Of a stretch of DNA of 64,000 nucleotides, positions 33,780-47,994 are shown piece after piece. The translations under genes and the position numbers were made by a program. The DNA is from Diphasiastrum complanatum (Eukaryota; Streptophyta; Lycopodiopsida; Lycopodiales; Lycopodiaceae): contig CM055102.1 in NCBI GenBank assembly GCA_029204225.1, forward strand, positions 13,697,658 to 13,761,657. Direction: 5' to 3'. How positions within the stretch are numbered: position 1 is the stretch's first letter; every line of letters starts with the position of its first letter. The notes beneath the pieces were generated by a model. It worked only from the letters and a program-made list of their open reading frames with translations. It did no database searches and had not been told where the DNA came from.

Positions 33780-34345
33780 ATTTTATGCAAGTAGGATTGG
33801 TTACTTCATCCATGAGTTGGATGGTGTTTTTTCATGTTTTGAGGCATATTGTAAACTTGTTATGAGAATAAGTGAATCATCCTCCAAGGACACTTTCATA
33901 TCCATAATGAAGTGTTTAGCCTCATTGGATCTAAAATTAGCATTGAATGGCAAGCATAAAGAAACGAAGCATAGTCTTTGTTATTTTAGCATGCATAGTC
34001 TTGGCAATCTTGATATGGCTAATCCTCAAGATCTTGATAACATGATGACGGATCTTTGTGACCATTATGCCAACAAGAAGGTCTCTTATTTTTACAAGAA
34101 GGATGAGCTATTTTAAGGAGGAGGAGCTTTGGAATTAATCTTCTTCTTCAATGATGAAAGAAATCAATGGCAATGGTGTTGAATGTTGGAAAGCTCTTCA
34201 TGGTGCTTGGAATTATTTTCAATCAAGGAAATCTTATCATGGTTATGGTGACTTTCCAGCAACTAAAGGTCTACTGGCTAGTTTTCTCACCAAATCCATG
34301 CCAAAGGATCCACATGAGAAGCTAAGATTAGCTCCTTGAGTTTGA
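33780..34345 (+). other. Unrecognised plus-strand ORFs, possibly retroelement 3' end
   Basis: The ORF at 33817-34116 (99 codons) and the ORF at 34151-34339 follow each other closely. The second ends FLTKSMPKDPHEKLRLAP. That is vaguely like the D-x-x-T-K-x-L-P tail of copia RNase H, but the rest matches nothing I know. Confidence 0.25.
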
Positions 34346-35058
34346 ATAGAACTAGCATACTTATCAAGCTATTTTTTGAGGAGTGTAAAGAATATGCAAA
34401 TAATAGCTTGATGAATTCTCACTGTCATGTACGTATGTCAATATCACATGTGTGGATAATGTTCTCACATGTGGATAGTAGGCTCAGTTGCATTAGTTCA
34501 TTCATGTCATAAAAATAGCTTGTTTCAAGAAGTATTGTGAAAGAAGACAAAATCTAGTTGTATCATGTCAAATGTCATCATGAGGTTGGACCTCAACCTC
34601 CTAGCCTCTTGACCTGTACAAATCAAATGCATGATTAGACATAGGTAATTACAATCTTGTTCCCAAATGATGAGAACGTAAGAAATGTAATTTATTAATA
34701 AAAATTGTCTCCTTTTCATCCCTCACTACATCCTCTTGGGCATTTAGATTGTAGTGAGGGTTCTAAGAAGATTCGAAGCTAGGAGTGGGTGGAGATGAAG
34801 GGCATCATGTGGCACCTACTTGTGTGCTTAACAAATTCAAAACTGCTGCCCTTTGTTCAGGCAACATGGATCCAACCAGATTAGTGGCGTAGTCTTCATG
34901 TACCGATTTTGACTTGCGACGACCGCTACCACTACCACTTTCACTAACGGCTATGTGCAAATAAAATATTGAACTAATTGGTGGTAGTAAGGCATGCAAC
35001 AATAATGCAAAAAATGTCTTAAAAAAAGCAATAGTCATGCAATCTGCACAATGGATCA

Positions 35059-35775
35059 AAACAATAGCAAAGTAAGAGAATAAATGGGAATACATGCAAA
35101 TACTGGATAATTGAATCACTTATGTAACCTGCATTTTGAACATTAACAATTTCTTTAAATTTCTTGAGCAAACAAAATTTTGAATACAACTTGAAATGTT
35201 TACAATACATTATCTTGAAATGCCAACAAAAAACCGTGGATGTTGGGAAAGTCAATAACGTAAGTGGCCTACATTTTCAACATCGACAGTTTTACTAACT
35301 ACATCAAACTGGTAAAGATTAAAATACGTCATCTAATTAGTCCTCTCTATTGGTCATACATGCTCTATAGAGACATCCTCATACAAACTTCTCATGAAAA
35401 TTTTACTGTTCATCAAGACAACATTTTGATTTGCAATTCTCTGTCTAAAAAATGTAGATCAACATTTATAAAATTACAAGGTCTACACAATGGATCAAAA
35501 CAATAGCAAAATAAGAGAATAAATGGGATTACCTCCAGATGCTAGATAATCAAATTGCTTATGTAACCTACATTTTCAACATTAACAATTCCAGTAAATA
35601 TCTTGAGCAAAAAAAAATTTGAATACAACTTGAAACATTTACAATACAACTTAAATATTTGAGAAAAATTATGCGAACAATAACAAATAACTGAGAATAC
35701 ATGTGGATGATGAGAAAGCCAATCGCCTAACTGACATGCATTTTCAATATCAACAAGTTTACTAAGGACATCAAC
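35059..35775. repeat. About 250-bp direct repeat, copies 439 bp apart
   Basis: AAAACAATAGCAAAGTAAGA at 35059 and AAAACAATAGCAAAATAAGA at 35498 start two alignable stretches. Both contain ACTTATGTAACC/GCTTATGTAACC, CATTAACAATT and TTTGAATACAACTTGAAA. They lie just before the CACTA transposase remnant and may be its subterminal DNA or a segmental duplication. Confidence 0.65.
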
Positions 35776-35889
35776 AAAAAACCGTTTACAACACAAATTA
35801 AAACGTCAAAAAAAAAAAATTAGGCAATTCCATACACTATTGACACTAATGTTGGTCCTTAGCTATGGTATAATTGTTTTCATGTACAT

Positions 35890-38800
35890 TTGTGTAGCTC
35901 ATCAGACATAGAATCTAGTGAAGAATACAAGAATGTCAATAAGGTAAGTTTATGTGAAGTAAATAACTCATGGTTGTATTCTGTTATTGATTTCTGCAAG
36001 AAACAATCTAATGGCAATTTTTGTAGGCTAACTATTGTCAAGGATGAATGTGGTGCACATGCATCAGATGCGACGGCAAGTAATGCGTCAAAGATGCATT
36101 GTCCGTCAACACTTGTGGAAGCATGGAAGTAGAATGGATGGTCAAACATCAAATCTAGACGAGATCAAGGTTTGCTTCAAAAGCTAACACATTTATTGAA
36201 TTTTTTGAATGCTGGGATATTTAGGTAACCATTGACTTATTTAAATGACACATAGTTTGTCAGTTTGTTTAGGCACACCATCGAATGCCATTAGATGGTC
36301 TTGATCCAATCGTATTGATTTCCATGCGAAGAAAATTCTTGATACAAATGAGAAAAAATGTACGAAACAAACAGAAGAAGCTAGTAGATTGTGGCATTAT
36401 AGTTAAAGAGGAAGACATTACAGTTAAAGATGATGTTCATGAAGATGATATTGAGGTACTACACGACGAAGTGATGCATGACATATTTGAATCATATTTT
36501 ACAACTAACAACTAACATGCACACTCAACGAGTGGAGAAAACATGGTTAAAAGTGAGAAGTTGCATAATGATGAAATGAGATATTTCTATGCAAAGAAGC
36601 CGACACGCCCTTGTATCTAGGAGCATCTTTTTCTCAACTGGCAACAACACTCCTCCTTCTAAACTTACAAGTTACGTACAAATGGAGTTCTAATAGTGTT
36701 ATGTCATTGTTCATATATGCATAGACCCTAAATGCATTATATTGTTTGACCCTAAATGTCATTGTTATGCACCGATTTTTATAACAATGATATTATTTTG
36801 TACTTTATCACAAAAAATACTTTCAAAAGACAATGTGATGTCGAGAATGTGAAAAGAAGCTCGAAATATGTTGAACAAGCTTGGAATGGATTACAAAAGA
36901 TTCATGCATGCCCAAATGATCACATTTTATATAGGGGTGTGCATTCAGAAAAAGATCAATGTCCAACATGTAATATACCACTAGAAAAGCGTACAAGGAT
37001 CGAGTGTGTGACAAAAAGTGTTATGTCATTTTAAGTCATTCCATGACTACAACATTTGTAGATCTTTGGCACAACTATTTTGATGTAGATCTTTGGCACA
37101 ACTAGTAGATTCGCATGCTAAGAATCGATCTACAGACAATGTGATGTGGGTACCAAGTGACTCACCTACGTGGAAACATATTGATGATCAAAGGTTTGAG
37201 TTAAAAAATGAACCTCATCATTTACAATTTGGTTTAGCAATGGATGGCATAAATCCTTTCAGTGTTTGAGCCTCAACATGGTCCACATGGTCAGTTGTTC
37301 TTGTTAACGATAATATTCTTCCATGGCTAACTATAAAGATGGGGCATTTGTTTCTAGGTCTATTGGTCCCAGGAAAATATAAAGTTAAGAACACTGGAAG
37401 TTTACCTAGAACCATTGATTGGAGAATTGTGCAAGCTTTGGAATGGTGTTAGTGCATATGACATCTCAAGGGCCTTTGCAAGAAAGAAATTTCAATCTTT
37501 GTAAAATTCTAATGTGGACAATAATTGATTATCCTGGTTTGAGTAAATGTTCAAATATGATTAACTTTTGTTTGGAATGTTAATCATAACAATAATTGTT
37601 TATTCTTGTGATATATTACATCTCATAAATGTATTCAGACTATCTTATGCTATCTCAAATGTAGATTTTACAACATCTGGATATGTGGGCCAAATTTGAA
37701 AGCCGTCATAGTACAAATTTGTTAAGAAAAGTGGTATACAAAAATCATCAAAAGTACCTATCAATTGATCAGTCTTTTCAAACAAGCCAAACACGAGCTT
37801 GGGGAAGACTAGAAGATGGCCCTGTAATCACGTCTCCACCCGTCTGAATGGGACTACAATATTGGTATGACGAGTGGATCAAACATCATGACGTAAATGA
37901 TTCTTGGGATAAGTCAATTGAGAGCATGAAGAGATTGTCGATATTCCAACGATTACCCTAATGGAACAATCTCTTAATCAATCACCTCTTGGATCCTATG
38001 CATATACAAAAAAGAGTGGGTGAATCTATATGGAAATATATAATTGGTGAAAAAAGAAGGAACATGATGGTGACTTACCAATCACATGAGAAATGACTAT
38101 GATACTCTCAAAAACACAACAGAAAATGGTGAACATGTGAGAAAAGAAGAGTGGGAATTCACATGCAACAGAAAATGGTGAACACATGGCAAAAGAAGAG
38201 TGGGAATTCACTCGCAATTGTTCATTGGTAGGTTAGTAATGTTTTAATTTGAAAAGAGTGATATGAAATTTTTATTTTAGTTCTAAATCCTAAACCCTAA
38301 AATGTTCAAGATATGTTGTGCTAGTACATATCATACAATGCCATGTGGGCCTACGGATATGACTTTCGTGTTGAGGGTATTGACACCAAAAGATGCACAT
38401 TTAATTGTGAAATGACAAAATTTCAAAGGAAGTCGGTCTAGCGCAAATGACACAAATATCATTTCAAATACCTAATACTATGTCAGCACACTTCAACATA
38501 TTTACGGAGTCGATTGTGGAAGTAACGGAAAATACTTGATCCTTGATGTGAATTGAAATGGTTCAAAGTGAACTATCGTGGAAAAAATGCCACTGTTAGA
38601 ACGGATGTGTTCGGATTCGTCGCAATCGACTCGACAAAGGTAATACCTATGAATTCATATGACATGTTCATTGCGATGACATTGTGAATAGGTGTAACTA
38701 CCTTGCAAATTGCACTCTATTTTACTTGACTTTTTATTTGATCACTTTGAATTTGAATTGTGATGTCACATTGTGCATTGATTTTATTTGCTTGTTGTAG

Positions 38801-39010
38801 ATCATATTTCATTCAGATCGGTTATCCCCTAAGTGGTTATATGTCGTCCAACCCAATACAAGAAATTCACATATATTTGAAGACAGAGATATTCCATCAA
38901 ATATGCCAAATGACTTGTGCAAGGAACTGGAAATCGAGGCAAAACCCTAGATCGATCAACTAATCCAAGCTTCATTTGATGCCGAAATCATTGCAGTAAG
39001 CAAGCAATGA
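35890..39010 (+). mobile_element. CACTA (En/Spm) element with decayed TNP2-type transposase
   Basis: The ORF at 36756-37034 has IHACPNDHILYRGVHSEKDQ followed by C-P-T-C, the zinc-like signature of the TNP2/Transposase_21 family. Further conserved blocks follow with stops between them. They are PSDSPTWKHIDDQRFEL with FGLAMDGINPF near 37160-37265, STWS-x-x-VVLVNDNILPW near 37270-37330, LVPGKYK and GVSAYD near 37370-37460, MWTIIDYPGLSKC near 37510, and NHLLDPMHIQKRVGES near 37980-38025. A C-terminal IIFHSDRLSPKWLYVV lies near 38800. Terminal CACTA repeats were not located, so the limits are approximate. The copy is inactive. Confidence 0.8.
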
Positions 39011-39193
39011 TGGAGATGATCATAGCTCTTATATTCATAGGAATACATTGGGAAATTTATGATTGCACTTTAAACTAGATTCAAATGAGTGTATGGACCT
39101 AGAAAATGACGAGAATGAGGCACTAATTGATGAGCAATGTAATGAGAATATTGACTCCGAGTAATTTAGTCCATATATGAACAAATCATTCAT

Positions 39194-39565
<372 letters not shown>

Positions 39566-39913
39566 AAAACAAGCGTATTTAAAATGTAGAGTTGAATGTA
39601 TTAATTAAAATTCTTGCACCTTGCGGTTATGTCATGTTTTGGAATGTCACCTCATATCCCCTCCTAGTAGTGTATAGGTCTTTCTTCTCAAGGGAAAATT
39701 AAAACCTCGTCTTTAATGGAAGAAAAGTAAGGGCTGCACACCTTCCTAGGATTGAGAAATTTTATTAATATCATTCATCTATATTTTCAGCTCTGGCTTT
39801 TTAGGAGGAGTGTGTCTGGTCTTTTTCATCTTTTAGTTCTACTCTTTCTTGTTTTCTTCTCAAAAATTTGAACTCTCTGTTCCCTTCTGAAAAAATTGCA
39901 GACTCTTTCTAAG

Positions 39914-40027
39914 CAAGAGTGTAGCCTGAGTAAACCATGTTTACTCCTTCAAATAACATACCTGGCAACCCAAGAGTGTAGCCTGAGTAAACCATGTTTA
40001 CTCCTTTAAATAACATACATGGCAACC
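39914..40027 (+). repeat. 57-bp perfect-phase tandem duplication
   Basis: CAAGAGTGTAGCCTGAGTAA begins at 39914 and at 39971. The two 57-bp copies differ by about two bases. There is no coding context. Confidence 0.9.
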
Positions 40028-41065
40028 CTTCTCCTACTTGTATTGAATCCATTCTAGCATAGAGGAGGGAGGAAACCTAGCCCATTCAATAGAGCATGGT
40101 GGCGATTTAGAGATTTATGGTTACCTAATTCATCTCATTGCATATATGCAAAAGACGTTATGCTTCTATCCTAGAAGACGCCATCTATGAAGATGTATGA
40201 GAGTTCTATCTCATCTATTATGAATCATGCAAATTCGTGTATTCAATGAATGTGTATAAGTAGGAGAATAATAACTTGCCATTTCACGCAAATTAAGTGT
40301 TGCATTGAAAATACATTGTGTTGCTTATCATTGGTATTTGTCTAGTGGGGGAATGTTGAAGACATGACCTTCACATCAATGATGGAGGATATCAAGACTT
40401 GGTAGGGGTGGTCTATGGGGTGCTACATCCACATACTTAGACTAGTATATTTTAGTGATTAGCCATTTTTTTTTTACTTACAATGTATTTGTTATCTTAG
40501 CGACTCATAATTTTTTCATCCATTCTATCAACATTAATACATCTCTCCTCGACTATATCCTTGTTCATATGGGTATTTTGCTCATAATAAGTATTAGAAT
40601 GGTTCACTATATAGATATAGATATTTCCGACCTAAGCCTTTTCTGACCCACTATAAGCTAGTAAGGAATGAGCATAGGTGCCAAACCCTTTATTGTTAGA
40701 TCTATGAACACTAATTTAAAAATCAAGCTCCAACTTTGATTGCATAGAATTAGCTAATCTACTTTCACTATATACTAGCTTTACAAAGTCTACTTTCACT
40801 TTATACTAGTTTTACAACAAGCTGGTTGAAAAGTCCTAAAGTGCTCAAGGGCTTATTGATATGAAAGTCATCTCACAAAATCTGTATAATTTTGTACTCA
40901 TACACTAGTATGCATTGAAATGTGCATATAAAATACTGAGCTCTTACAATGTAGATAACCTGACTTCACAAGTAAGGTATGCAAATATGATTGCATGCTA
41001 TATAGAGTGAGAAAATTAGGTTTTCGAGTTCACCAACATTGACATGCAAGTTGGGCCTCACAGGC
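40028..41065. other. Intergenic DNA downstream of the transporter gene
   Basis: AT-rich. It includes the presumed 3' UTR of the minus-strand transporter near 41065. No other gene was seen. Confidence 0.5.
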
Positions 41066-44000
41066 TTATACCAATAAAGGATCTGTCGATGTGGATATTT
41101 TGGTGAGCTTGACCTTTGCCAAGGTGCATAAGCGTTTCTCTTCTCCTAGGCCCCATGTCAAAACAAATAGTCCAGTAATCACCAGAATTGCTCCTAATAA
41201 GCTGCAAGATACATATTACATAATTACCTGTAAGTATTATCAATTACACAACATTTCTACAGAATTCAAAAGCATTGTAGCATCCATCTTTATCAAAACA
41301 AATAACTGCAGACATTTGTAGAGTATTCGATACCATTCTAGCATCTCTAGTGAAACCAATCGATGCACTCACTAAATTTTGAATCAGCTTGAATTCCTTA
41401 AGATTGCACATTCTACAAGACTATATTATATATGAGCAAAGATGAACGCAATATGGAAAGCATTGCAGGGTTTGACAATATTGTAATGATCAAAGTTTGA
41501 GTTTAAGGTATCTGTACTCAGAACCAACCTGCCCAAATGTAGAGCGTCAACACAAAAATACAACCCGAGAATACCCACAAAAACTGTCTCAAGTGGTTGA
41601 TAAGAAGCAACCAGAACAGGGCCTCCCTTGTAATTACACCAAGTTTGTATGAAAGAGTAAATCCCTGATGCAAATATGCCCTGGCCATATTTTCAAACAA
41701 AGTCGTGGTGAACCACACAACAAAATTCAAGAGAATACTTTTCCACTCAAATGGTAACATGTTTCATGCCGTTAACTTTCATTCACACTAGTTTCATCAA
41801 GAAGAGATGACAAGCAAGTCCTATGAGACTCACTGCATAGATGACTCCAATGATTTCAGGTCCTTTTTTAAGAACCCAGTTCTGAGGGTTCTTTTCCACA
41901 AAGAGAGCATATATAAATAGTTGAATTGTACCAAAAAAGCTTGTGAAAGCTGCACATGACAATGGAGCAGGATATCTGACCAAAACTGGAACCTGTCAGA
42001 GAAGCACATTTGTTTAGAGCATCTACTTTTCACTAGAGCAATGCCTCAATCAATAGCTTAACTAAAATTCACAAGAACACATAATCACATGAAGATTTGA
42101 TCAGGTATATGCCGGAACACCACTTGAGCTATGTGAGCCCAATTTCCTGAGAAACATGTTAGAGTAGCGTGGCCACTAAATAAGTCCTTATACTTATTCA
42201 GAAATAAATTTTGGTGCTTTTTGACAAAATGGTAAGCTGATAGAAGCAGATTTTTGAATCCAATACAGCTTAAAATTGCTTGCTTGTGTGTGAATTCCTT
42301 CAATCGGGATTGCCTTCTGTTTTAAATCAAATTTGTACTATCAATCAAAACAGGTTTCCAGACTTGAAACCAGGTATGCCAACCTGTAAAATTAGCCAGG
42401 CAGAAACTGAAAGGCTTGCTCCAATAAGGCAGAATGCACCAATTTGCCATTGCTCAATTGGAACGGATAGAGAATTATCAAGATTGATTAGGTCTTCTGC
42501 ATTGACTTGGAAATTATGAAGATGAAGATCTGAAGGATGCTTGCTGTAGACACCAGATGTTTTAAGGAGAGGCCCCTTATAAAGTGTCATTATCATAGAG
42601 CCTGAGACACTCAGAATTGTGCCAATAACTTTGGCAACTCCATCAGGTCTTTTAAGTGAGACCTTTTCCAACCTGAAGCAAAATTACACCAAATATCTTA
42701 GCATCATGAAATGGGCATGACAGATTAAGACTTTGAAATTAGATTGTTGTATCTATGAAGGTTAGTATGTAATTTGAACGGGATGACCTCAAACGTCAAT
42801 TGCATACCTGCAGAAAAATGCCAATATAAAAGTGAATGCAGGAAATGTATTTTGAGTGGCAGAGGCGAATTGTGCTGAAGTAACTCTCATGCCGATGAGG
42901 TAGAGAACTTGATTAAGGAAAACTCTGAGAAACATTCACCAGAATTTTGTAAGCAGCTGCAAAACTTAAGGCCAAAGCAATGCAAATAGATGCCAGCTTA
43001 GTCTACGTAAAGACCTTCTGAACAAACAACTGTTACTTACCCAGTTATGCCAAGAAGAAAAAACTGACAGAGAAGTGCAACGCACAGTTGAGGCCGATTA
43101 TTTCTGCATTCACATAGCACTAGCTTCAATACTCAAATGCTTGAAACAATACATCAACCAGGAGATCGAGAAAGCACTAGAAGCTTGTTCTGCAACCTGG
43201 TTTCTTTGTCCTCTCAGTTCATATGAAAGTACTTTAAGGATAAGAAAACTTGTAGAATTGTTGGTGCTTGCAATTTTAGAGTCTACCCAGGACAGTCAAA
43301 GATGACTGAAATAACGCTGAAGAAAAACAGTCATTTAATATGGTCAGAAACAATGTTACAATGCATTAAGTATCCTTCCAGTGTCAAGCGGCTTCAAATT
43401 AAAAGTGTATGCACCTTCGAACAAGACCTCCTTAGCAAAGTTGGTTACAATATGCTGTTAATGCTCACGTATTAAACATCTATGTGCATACAATTATTCT
43501 TTTTAAGGAGTCCTTTTGAACATCTCATAATTTCCACTGATCATGAGAATTTAACCTTTAATCGTAGCCTATGCGTTGCTGTACAATCAAAACGAAACTT
43601 CACCTTTGAACAGTTACTCTCTACTGTAGTGTAGATTTTGAAGAATCAGAAACCATGATTCAGGTGCATTCAATGGATGAAACCCATTCTTCAAGCCAGG
43701 CCAGCTGACAAAGCTACGGACGGATTTCTTATAGATTCAAGTGAGAAGACTAGCTTGCCAAAAAACTTACTGCCAGCCTCTTTTTCAACAGTATTTGTTT
43801 TAACAGTTGAAATTGCACCAGTTTCATTTCTTTAGAACTGACGAAAAAGAATTACAGAATCAGGATTCGCCTGATACACGAACTGCATCGCTGACATGTC
43901 CTCGTGTGTTAAAAAACGCATCAACTGATAAACCTACTGATCTATCGAGGTGCCTCAACGTAAATTAAGCAGAAGACTCCAGTAAAGTTGATGTGAAGAA

Positions 44001-44219
44001 CGTAGAGTGAGGAGCTTACTTTTCTAAAATCAGCGCCAGGATGCTGAGAAGCACGAAAGCTATGCCATTTCGATAGATCGGGAAGACCACAGGGCTCACG
44101 CCATCGCTGAGAGCAAGCTTGCAAAGTATGTCAAAACCTGCAAAGCATAATTGGGCCACCACCAATGCGGCATGCACCTTGGCACGCTCAGCTATAGACT
44201 GGCCATCACTGAAAGGCAT
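41066..44219 (-). CDS. WAT1-related / UMAMIT-type EamA transporter
   Basis: Seven exons join in frame with GT-AG borders on the minus strand: 44020-44219, 43041-43103, 42808-42924, 42384-42672, 41834-41992, 41529-41680 and 41066-41201. They total 372 codons with the stop. The 371-aa protein is of usual length for this plasma-membrane or tonoplast family of ten-helix carriers, which move amino acids or auxin. The N-terminus has AERAKVHAALVVAQLCFAGF and VVFPIYRNGIAFVLLSIL. The first EamA repeat ends with LIGMRVTSAQFASATQNTFP. The conserved KRPDGVAKVIGTILSVSGSM and MTLYKGP link follow. The second repeat has GIFASGIYSFIQTWC and P-V-L-V-A-S-Y-Q-P-L, with LLGAILVITGLFVLTWG near the end. The gene appears intact. 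The substrate cannot be told from sequence. Confidence 0.93.
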
Positions 44220-44566
44220 TGCGAAAATCGATCAACTGCTGTATGCAACTAGCTCACTGTAGATCAACTACTCAATTGTGGCACGTAAATTGTGATGTGT
44301 TGCAATACTGTGTATGTATGTGTAATGGGTTGGAGGTAAATGGCTCCTCTATCTGGCCTCTCCTAGCAGCTAGCCCTTCACACTCCATATGACATCAGAG
44401 TGAGAGCATTGAGGGTGCTCTCTTGTATTACTCCAACTTTTGAGACCTGCACCATGCGCTAGGCTGTGACAGGCAGCTCAGGATTGCATATTTAGCTCAA
44501 CCCATGTATGGAAATGGGCAGGATCTCTCAGATCGTCTGCCCGATTGTCGCCATGGATGAATATGG

Positions 44567-44618
44567 CGAGAGCGAGAGCGAGAGCGAGAGAGAGAGAGAG
44601 AGAGAGAGCGAGAGCGAG

Positions 44619-44679
<61 letters not shown>
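44567..44679 (+). repeat. (GA)n microsatellite with GAGCGA interruptions
   Basis: About 113 bp of GA repeat, including GAGCGA units in the first half. It lies about 350 bp upstream of the transporter ATG, so it reads as CT repeat on the coding strand and may be in the promoter or 5' UTR. ORFs across it encode only Arg-Glu/Ala or Ser-Leu repeats. Confidence 0.95.
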
Positions 44680-44681
<2 letters not shown>

Positions 44682-44849
44682 CTGCACAATTCACGTGAGC
44701 AAGGAAGACATTATGGTGACGGCTTTGAAAGTCTGACGTTTCTATTGCTTTTCTTTTTGACGCTCATGGGCCTGACCCTTCAAATTGAGAGTTGCAAGTT
44801 TTCCTCTGCTGAAAGGTGGCCCTTCAGCCACACAAATCTGTTAGCCTGA

Positions 44850-47800
44850 GCTGCCTAATAGAGCTTGGTGCAGGCCTTCAAGATAAGGGAGTACCTAATG
44901 CTAACACTTTAGTTGAAGGGCTCAAAATTGAGGCATGCAAATCCCTCTAAGCACTTGCGGCCTCCAGGTGGCATTTTACTCCACCGTACACAAACAATCA
45001 CGGCACTAAATTTTAAACAAATGACGTATATAGCATGATGCAATATTTTAATCATTCTAGATTGTTGGATCGAGATAGGGGCCTTACCTCGAGCCTCAAC
45101 GAAAGCCCTAGTAAAACCTTTGACTATAGGATTGTACACTCTCACTTCCATTATTTTAAGCCAAAAATTGATTGCCACATAGCAAGCATCGATTGAACCT
45201 CTCACATATGGTGATATAGTGCCCTCCAGGGGCCTTTTTGGGCCTTGCATTGCAAAGGCAAGAGACCATGTGTTTAGTTTGTCTCGAAGGAAGTACTTTC
45301 AAATTTTACCAACATAATTTAGTAAGTGATTTTCGCCTTTCAAAGGTGATACGACGACGTGGTTAAGAAGGTTGAGGTTTGTGAAAGGTTAAAGCAAGTG
45401 CTTAAATATAAATATTTCTTTTTTAGCACCTAAATATTAACCTCCTTTAGTACCCAGACATGCCTTCTTTTTTGTCCTTGGTCATTTTTTAAGCATGGAC
45501 ATATTGCACCCCATAAAGACCTTGTACTACCTAGCACCAAGGGCGTTATAAGTTTTTCTTGTTGTAGCACGAAATGAAGTAATGCACGTGGCATTAGTTT
45601 TTCTCGTTGAGACATGCAAATGAACTTATCCTTGTGGTGTGAGCTTTTATGAATAGGGCATGCAAGCTGGAAGTAATCACATGGCGTACACTATTGCAGT
45701 AAGGGCATGCTATGAAGTAATCTATATGGCTAGTGTTATGCCCACATTAAGTTGGTCTCGGACAAAAGTCCTGAAGGAGCTGGTAGTAAGTCTATCCGTC
45801 AACTAATTTTGGCTATGAAGAGTGGGGCCCTCATGGTAATAAAGTCATAATTAATGGTTTAGAGGCCTAAAACTCATGATGGCAATTTTGCATGGTACTG
45901 CGAGGTGACTCATAGGGAGAGTGGTTGATGTGGCAAGTTAGGTCGCTTAGGTGTCACAATTCATTCCTAGTTGTAAAGGTGCCTTGGATGGGTATAAGTA
46001 CACCCATAGGCCTCCCTTGTGGAGAGCTTGGATATTGTTAACATGTTGTTGGCGTGACATCTCTCCCTATAGAGTTCTTGTTGGTTCATAGCTTGGAGGC
46101 TAGATCCGTTTGATCTAGATTGGTTGGGTAGGTCTGAACCACCATTCGTTCCCATTGTTTTCTCTTGATTCAACATCCTTGTATTGATCTCGGTAGAGGT
46201 CTTGAAAGGTTACAAACTTCGGGTGATCTATAGATTATCACCGTGTTTTGAAGCGTGGATACCTTAAAGATGGCTTTTGTTTTTCGAGTACAACAACGCA
46301 AGTGTTTGTTCTAAGAATAAACTTTCAAATTATTTGTCATTGTGTAAATGTCGACTTCCAATTAAATTGTGAAAAAAATGTTTTGTAACAAGATGTTTTA
46401 TCTAATTTTTGTTTTGTTTTTGTGGATTCAACCTAGTTTTGAGAACTTCACATTGACCTAATTGCCTTTTGTTGTATTTTTATGCCTTTTGGTTGGGTGG
46501 GAGCATTAAGAGTCATTGATCATGCCATTACCACATATAATATGGTCTCTGGGCAATGAGTGGCATTAATTATATGACATTACCTACTACATACATAAAC
46601 ACGATGACTTGTGTGACCATAAATGAGTACACTCAAATTTTTTGTTTAATTGAGTTGAATATATGTGATTAGTGCGGGGATCCACCACAAGTTCAACACA
46701 AGATATATGGCACACATTAGTTGGAAATCTAATGTTTGACATTCAACACCAATGAATCCACCAAATGGCCGGTTGAGTGTACCCTCATACTACGATGTAG
46801 GTGGCAACATCAAATAGTATGATAAGATATCCCTTTTTTATGTTGTCTCTTACATCGTTGGATGGTGGTGGGGCCTTGACTACACCTTCGATCATGGTGA
46901 GGAATAAGCTCATCCCAAATGGCATCCATTTGGCAATATGAGGGCAGACACATTTGTGACTGGGTGGGGATAAAGCAGCATCAAGACAAGACATCCACCA
47001 TCTCATTGCACAACTAGAGCTCATGCACGAAGAGTGTCAAGAAAGTAAATGGAATGGCATGAACATTGTGATGGATTTTTTTCTCTAGGTAGAAAGAGTG
47101 TTCTTGTTATTGTGTTGATAATCCAATGCGAAAAAGAGTACATGAAGAACACTGAGGATTTCATTTCAAATAATGGTATATGTAAGAATATTTGCTATTC
47201 TAAACCACACTTTTATTCACAATGGAAATACTTGTGCTCTAGTAGTGGTTTAATTGTCTTATTTCACTATCAAATCGGTTGTATGAGCAAGTTGCAATTA
47301 GTCTTGTTTAATGATTCTATCTTATATTTTAGAGGTAGAAAAACATGATAGGAGTAGAACTTTACTTGATGGTCTCATGTACTATACACAAACAACTGGT
47401 TTTATTTCTCAGTGAATGACATTGGAGATGTTTTAGACATTAGAGAAAATATAACAAAAATCTAGGTCTGCTAATTTTTTGTAAGAATTCTCTGCTATGA
47501 AAGGTGTTGATTGAAGGTAATTGGAATTCTATCTATGAAGCCTTGGATGAATGTATGGCTTATGGTGCAAATGCTCCCAACAAAGAGGAATTCCCAGAAT
47601 TCCAACAAAGACATCTTCCAAAAGAGAAGCATATTTTACTCTAAAGCCACCAACAAATGTTCCTATTGGACATTATTTGCATGGAAAGGCAATTTTGGAG
47701 TATGATAAGCAATTTGTTTACACAATTGTATTCTAATGACATTCAATAGCGTAAAGAAATTTTATTAATTTTGGACTATTTTGCAAGACAAGATCAAAGT

Positions 47801-47990
47801 TGACAATTTTACAGCCAAAAAAGGATCATCTCCTACATTGATTGGACCATTTATGATGCATCTCTCTGGTGATTGGTCACATGACAACATTACAACATCA
47901 AAAGACATGTCACATGCCAAATGTCAAAGGCCTACACTTCTTCAAGCTAAGTCAAAGCTACTTTTGGCCTAATCACCTACAAACATGTGT
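44850..47990. other. Intergenic, decayed repeats; possible LTR near 45732-46200
   Basis: No recognisable gene. At 45732 TGTTATGCCCAC starts a stretch with promoter-like GGGTATAAGTAC at about 45993 and an LTR-like TTGATTCAACATCCTTG further on, but no primer site or partner LTR was seen. ORFs at 47049-47348 and 47511-47740 have no family resemblance that I recognise. Confidence 0.3.
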
Positions 47991-47994
47991 ACCC

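Noticed and set aside
44478-44849. ORFs of Arg-Glu, Ala-Arg or Ser-Leu repeats on both strands
   Set aside because: By-products of the GA repeat upstream of the transporter gene.
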